Assembly (NCBI GenBank): GCA_008933995.1
Contig: WARS01000011.1
Span: forward strand, 18,497,516 to 18,561,515
Direction of reading: 5' to 3'
Length of the DNA stretch: 64,000 bases
Origin: Datnioides undecimradiatus
Lineage: Eukaryota; Chordata; Actinopteri; Lobotiformes; Datnioididae
Made by a program: the position numbers and the translations under genes. The number at the start of each line of letters is the position of its first letter. Position 1 is the stretch's first letter. Positions 58,926 to 64,000 of this stretch are shown one piece after another. The notes below the pieces were generated by a model that was not told the DNA's origin, made no database searches, and saw only the letters and a program-made list of their open reading frames with translations.

Positions 58926-61334
58926 TTCAGTTAGCCTAGCCTACACGGCGTGGTTAACCTCCAGGTCAAAGGCTGAACCTTAACTGTAAAAGACATGCTT
59001 GGTGCAAAGCCAATTCGGCTCATCGTCCAAGGGCAACCATCCTGGCTGAATGCATTTTAATGTATTTTATATGTGTAGGCTGCTTATACCCGTTGTAGTT
59101 AATCATATGACGCTGATAAGTCCAAGAAATTGTTGTGCTGCCAAATAAGTTGAAGGAGAGCAAAGGAGGGTTCTCGGCTTGCGCAAGCTCACAAATCCAG
59201 CCGCCTCCCAAGATAATCCCAGCTCACCCTTCATCAGCCAATGCAGAAATGATATATTGAATGTACAGCTCCCGGAGAATCGTTTTCTAGTTTTTCACAA
59301 GATGTTTAAACATGTTTACGCGTATTTGCTCCAGCTTCAGGCCTCTGAACTTCCTGCCATACGTTGGCAGTTCAAACATGTTGAGGAGGTATAGACCAAT
59401 CAGACATCATCATCTTAAGCAGTGCCGTTTATGGATTGTTTGTTAATGCAGAAACACGATTGCAATCACTAACAAATGCTTTCAGTTTTGAATGTCTTTT
59501 AGAGGGAATTTCATAAATAAATACTCAAAAACACTTTTTCTTCATATACACAGAGAGCAGAACACTCACAGCAGTTTACAGGATGCTTGGGAAATGTATG
59601 TTTTATTTACTGTGTCCTTGATTGCAGCTTGCTTACAAAGTAAATGCTTTTCCTGCTCGCTTACTGGAAGGTTTGCGATTATGGTACACAGCAGTGGAAA
59701 CGGCTGTTAAGAAAATATGGACCAGAGAAAAGTAAATGACTTTCAAAACGAACGTGTCCTTTATTTTGTGTTTTAATGTAATTAAGTTGACATGAATCTC
59801 ATGAACAATTAGCCCATTGCATACTACAAATCAACTGCAAGGCTATTGTTTACAGAGAAAGCTCCAGTTTCAGGAAGCAAGGAGCGGTATGTTGAGCATC
59901 TGGTCCAACCGTTCAGGGATTTTCGTGGATATGATATCAGATATCCAAAAGTTCTTTTTACATGGTGAACCAAATGTGACAGTATAAACTGAGGCAAACT
60001 GAGCTTTGGACTGAAGCCTACATTTAACTGTTTTCCTCATGGTTTCTCATATGGTCATGAGCTCCGGAACGGTTAAAGCAGTGAGAGCGGACACGAGGGG
60101 TAAAGTTTGGTGATTTCGCCCACCGACGTCCGGGTTTGTTCATGAGCTCTGGATTGTTTGCACATGTAAGTCGGACTAAACCTGAGCAAACCACACACGA
60201 AATGCAAAACGCCTCCTGCAGCTTCAAACAGCAAACAGCAGGCAGTTGCTGTTCCTCTCTCAGTAGCAATCGGATGGAAGGTTTGAATGTGTCTACATCA
60301 TAGAGGAGATGTGTCCAATTGACACTGATTGTCACAAAGGAAGCATACACCTATACATTTATATAACTGCTGTGCTTAATTAGCAGAAATACACAGTGCT
60401 TAACAAGTGTTGAGTTCATGAAGTGTGGACAATCATGCCTCCGAGGTCAGGGGTGCAAGCAAGAGTGGGGAATCAATGAATGAATGACAAGATCTGACAA
60501 AGGAGGAACAAAACAAAAAGAATCTATAAAATTGACACCCACAGGCAACAGCAAAGTAACAGGTAAATATCTATAAAATTGACGCCCACAGGCAACAGCA
60601 AAGTAACACAGCCAAAGTGTTTCAAGCGCTGAAAAGTCATTGAAAGCTTCAAATCTCTCTGAGGGCTTCACAGCGTACAAGATACAGCGCTCTCTGTCCC
60701 TCACACGCCCTGAAAACACATTTTTCTCAATTAAGTTCATGCCACATGCAACTGAGTCACATGTCGACAGAGTTAAAACAGTGTTGGTTATATCACATGA
60801 CAGATTTCAGTTGTCATGTCTTTGCCTGTGCTCCTCTCGACGGTTTGAAGTGGCTGTTGTTGAGTCAGGAAAGAAATAGGCTTGTTTGCTCATCGTGACA
60901 GCGACTGACATTCAAAACCGATGAACCCACGCCCACACAGTCCCGGTGATCTGCGTGCGAAACTCATGTAAAATAACACACCAGACTCATTTTGTAACTT
61001 CACCTTTAAGTTTCGTTGTCGCTGGTTTAATTGAAATCTGTAAATTTTTGCACGTGTCACCGCGAATGTCATCCTGACAGAGAATGAGCGCTGTTACCCC
61101 CCCGTTTGTGTGATTCATTGTGTCTTACTTCTCCCATATGACATGTGATTTGTGTCTGATTTTCAACCAGACCATTTGGAACAGCTAAAAACACTGTTGC
61201 CTTTAGACATGGTTGGACGTAGACTGATGCGCCAGATGGTTTGCTACACAGAACCATCTGGGAAGTCGCAGTTGGAAACTATTTGGAAAAGGCTTATAAC
61301 GCTTCTTTTGGGAAAACACTCAGCATGTGATTGG
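58926..61334. other. Gene-free spacer
   Basis: Contains one 40-bp tandem duplication (60522-60608). No supported gene. Confidence 0.45.
60522..60608 (+). repeat. 40-bp tandem duplication (47-bp period)
   Basis: Segments 60522-60561 and 60569-60608 differ at a single base (acaccc versus acgccc), so the duplication is recent. Confidence 0.93.
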
Positions 61335-61520
61335 ATGAACCTTCTTGGGAAAACTTCAACCAATCAGATCAATAAACCAATTCCCCAAGTCCAACTTTTC
61401 CATTGAGAAAGGTCTTTAACAGCTCTTTCGTCAATGACAAACACTCTGATATAGTTGCAGCAACATCTATGCTAACTTCTTTAGGAGCACCATTTCTCTG
61501 TTGCTACATCACACCTAAAT
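61335..61520 (+). repeat. Dispersed repeat, copy B
   Basis: Partner of 58270-58470, with the shared blocks in the same order. Possibly a MITE or SINE-like family; ends not determined. Confidence 0.4.
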
Positions 61521-64000
61521 CACTCCCATAGCGGCCAGTACTTCCTCACAGCAGGCTGACTGGTCAGAACAATTGTGTGCATGCCTGGTGAGATGGGTTT
61601 TTGGTTTAGGACAAGTCCAGCTGAGGTTAGGTCAGACGACACTTAATTCAAACTGGTGGCGCATGTTAAAAAACCCTGCAAACTGTGCTTTTGCATTCCC
61701 TCTCATCATCGTCATAAACCTGCTCAACTGTTGCACCGGCCTGTGACGAGCATGCACGCAGCAGCAAGCTGTACTATAACTGTTGTTGAGTCAGTGCAGC
61801 AACAGTCATCAACGGGAACAGAGTTACATGCAACCACTTGCATGTGTGCACATCTGCAATCCTGCACGTGCCACTATGGACCTCGGAGGCTAACAACAAA
61901 ACCTGTGTCATTATGTTGCAGATACATTCAACCCAGAGACCAAATATCAGCCTTAAAGCCCAGAAAGCCTAAAACATTATTAATAAATAGAAATGCATTA
62001 AATGAATGCAAATTACTCTTAGTCTAAGAAGCAGTTGCTCCAGATTCTTTCCATTTGATAGCTAGCAAAACTGGCTAAAGCTGCTAGGTTCAGCACTGCA
62101 CTGTGGCACAAAAGCACCAAACTCTAAGATCCAATATATATCGCTGGCAGAGGTTATGTTCTCCACAACCATCTGGAAACCTCTGGAAATGATCTTGTTA
62201 CCCGCTTTTTTGTCCTGACCCATTCCCCTGGGGTGCCCTTCAACCAGGAAAGTGTGGTGAACTGCACAGGCGAGGCTGTTTTATTAATAGAGCGCATCTC
62301 AAACACAGAGGTGGATCGAAAGTGCTGTAGAAGTAGTCATAGTAAAATGCAATTATGACTTTTTACGGTAAACAAAATAAAAATCTATCAAGTATACTAA
62401 GTAAATATCAAAGCAGAGTGTAAATATGTTTGGATTTTAGTGACTGATAACCAACAGATGTCAGAAACAACAATAAGAACTGGTAAGACCTGGACCACAA
62501 AACCCTTGCTGCGTCAAGGAAAAACCTGCCATTCACACAAAAGAGAGGGAGAGGAAGAAATGCAATGACAGAATGAAGCAAATATTACAGGCGCACACAA
62601 GTTGTGAGAACATTTATGGGCAAAATAATGAAAGGCAGAGTCGGGTTCAGCTGGTCCGTCCCTTCAGTTTAGAAAACAGAACTGAGATACTGTTTGGTGC
62701 TGCACACTTATCCTCTGGAAACACCAAAGAGTGGTCACATGCAAACATTAAAGCGCTCTCCTGAGTCTGAAGGTAAACATTGCCTTTGGTTTCTACTGTT
62801 TCCTACTCGCCACCCCACATCTGTTACTTGACAATTATTGCCAATTTAAGAAGATCTATGTGTCTTGCAGCTCTGTCGAGGACTCATGATGACCTGAGGT
62901 GTCGAAATGTCTGCTTCACGCAGCACACGCTTCTATGCATTGTGCAATATGGGATTAAAGATAAACCATTTTTGAGTCATTTGATATCAAGTACAATACT
63001 CTACTGTGTGCTTTTTATGATCATGGCAATTGCAATGTACAGTTTTACTAATTTTTTACAGTTTTACAACGCCATGACTTGAGCGGAGCCTCTGTATCAA
63101 AAAACATACCAAAGCAGCAAGATCAATCAGTTTTAAAGGCGGATTATCTAGCTAAGCAATATGGGTCTATAAAAACTTTTTATCATCTTCCAAGTAAGCG
63201 CGCAAACTGCTATGGTGCCAGAACAGCGTCTTGAGAAGGAAGGACAGGCATGATATGTGCAAATATGTCGTGTCAATGATTAGTGTAGCTTCCAGCAATA
63301 AAGTCATTTACTTGTTTACAACTTTCTTCTGGCTTTGGTTGTAGCATGACTTTTGAGAAAAGCAAATTAGCTCAAAGCTTAAAGAGGTCAGCTTTTCCGG
63401 CTTTTAGAGCTGTTGTTTAGCTGCTTCAGGTGTCATCACAGCCCTACCAACATTGTAGCATTGGTGTGGACCAGTGATGGATAACACAGCCCAAATACAG
63501 CATTGAATTATGGTCCAGGAGTGGTCCCGATCCGGTAGCCAGAACACAGGCTTTGTGCAACCATATATCAGCCAACTGTATGACTTCAGGATAACATCTG
63601 ACTTACATACATGGCCCACAGTTTTAATTCCTCACGGGGGAACATCATGACACTCCACAACTGACCCATGTCTTGCGTGCCTCCTTAAAGATGCTGCCAT
63701 CTCTTTCACACCTGTGCCATGTTCAGTTCATATGTCAGTGCTAACTCAAAGCCAGCTACGTGGCTTTACATCAAACCCTGTTAATTCAGCTATGACAGCA
63801 TCGATGTTGCATCCCATTATGCAGGCTGCGGGACGTGGCAGCATGCATGATCCATCCTTGGTCAAGGAAAGCAATGTCATGGAAGGGAATCAGTCATAGT
63901 CTAAATCCATGTTTGTGTACGAACACATACTAACTACTTCTGTTCATATTTCATTTGCACTCCCAATACAATCCCATAATCTATCTAATCTGATCGTATT
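61521..64000. other. Gene-free right end of window
   Basis: No exon, RNA gene or defined repeat is supported in the last 2.5 kb. Confidence 0.45.

Overview
The window reads as nuclear DNA of a ray-finned (teleost) fish. It has small exons with GT/AG splice sites, introns of 0.1-7 kb, many CA/TG microsatellites, and remnants of fish-type mobile elements: hAT and Tc1-like DNA transposons, Ty3-type LTRs and a tRNA-headed SINE. Gene names rest on protein families recognised by eye; no database search was possible.

Layout. (1) Positions 1-142, minus strand: a 47-codon open stretch starting at a well-placed ATG in CpG-rich DNA, with a CCAAT box behind it. It looks like the first coding exon of an unidentified gene leaving the window to the left. 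(2) Positions 564-3343, plus strand: the last four coding exons and poly(A) signal of a LYVE1-type hyaluronan receptor (half a Link domain, mucin-like stalk, membrane helix, acidic tail). Its 5' exons lie outside the window. (3) Positions 3.5-10.5 kb: transposon-rich spacer, with an hAT-type non-autonomous element flanked by 8-bp duplications, the 3' end of an LTR retrotransposon including its 3' LTR, half a MITE, and a dead Tc1-like transposase. (4) Positions 11367-43981, plus strand: a complete 12-exon SLC23 (nucleobase/ascorbate transporter) gene. All splice phases agree and give a 610-residue protein. Its sequence, notably the Q-N-I-A form of the NAT signature and the QGGTFSF segment, places it with the SLC23A4/SNBT1 nucleobase-type branch rather than the ascorbate carriers SLC23A1/2. 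(5) Positions 44.5-64 kb: about 19.5 kb with no gene I can support, holding repeats and transposon scraps.

The two recognised genes have no evident functional link: one is a lymphatic/endothelial matrix receptor, the other a plasma-membrane solute carrier. The most interesting items are the transporter's signature motif, a 92-bp exon-like segment in intron 2 that would act as a poison exon, a perfect 9-bp inverted repeat in the likely transporter promoter, an unassigned antisense first exon inside lyve1, and a ~570-bp element present twice, one copy ending ~65 bp before a transporter splice acceptor.
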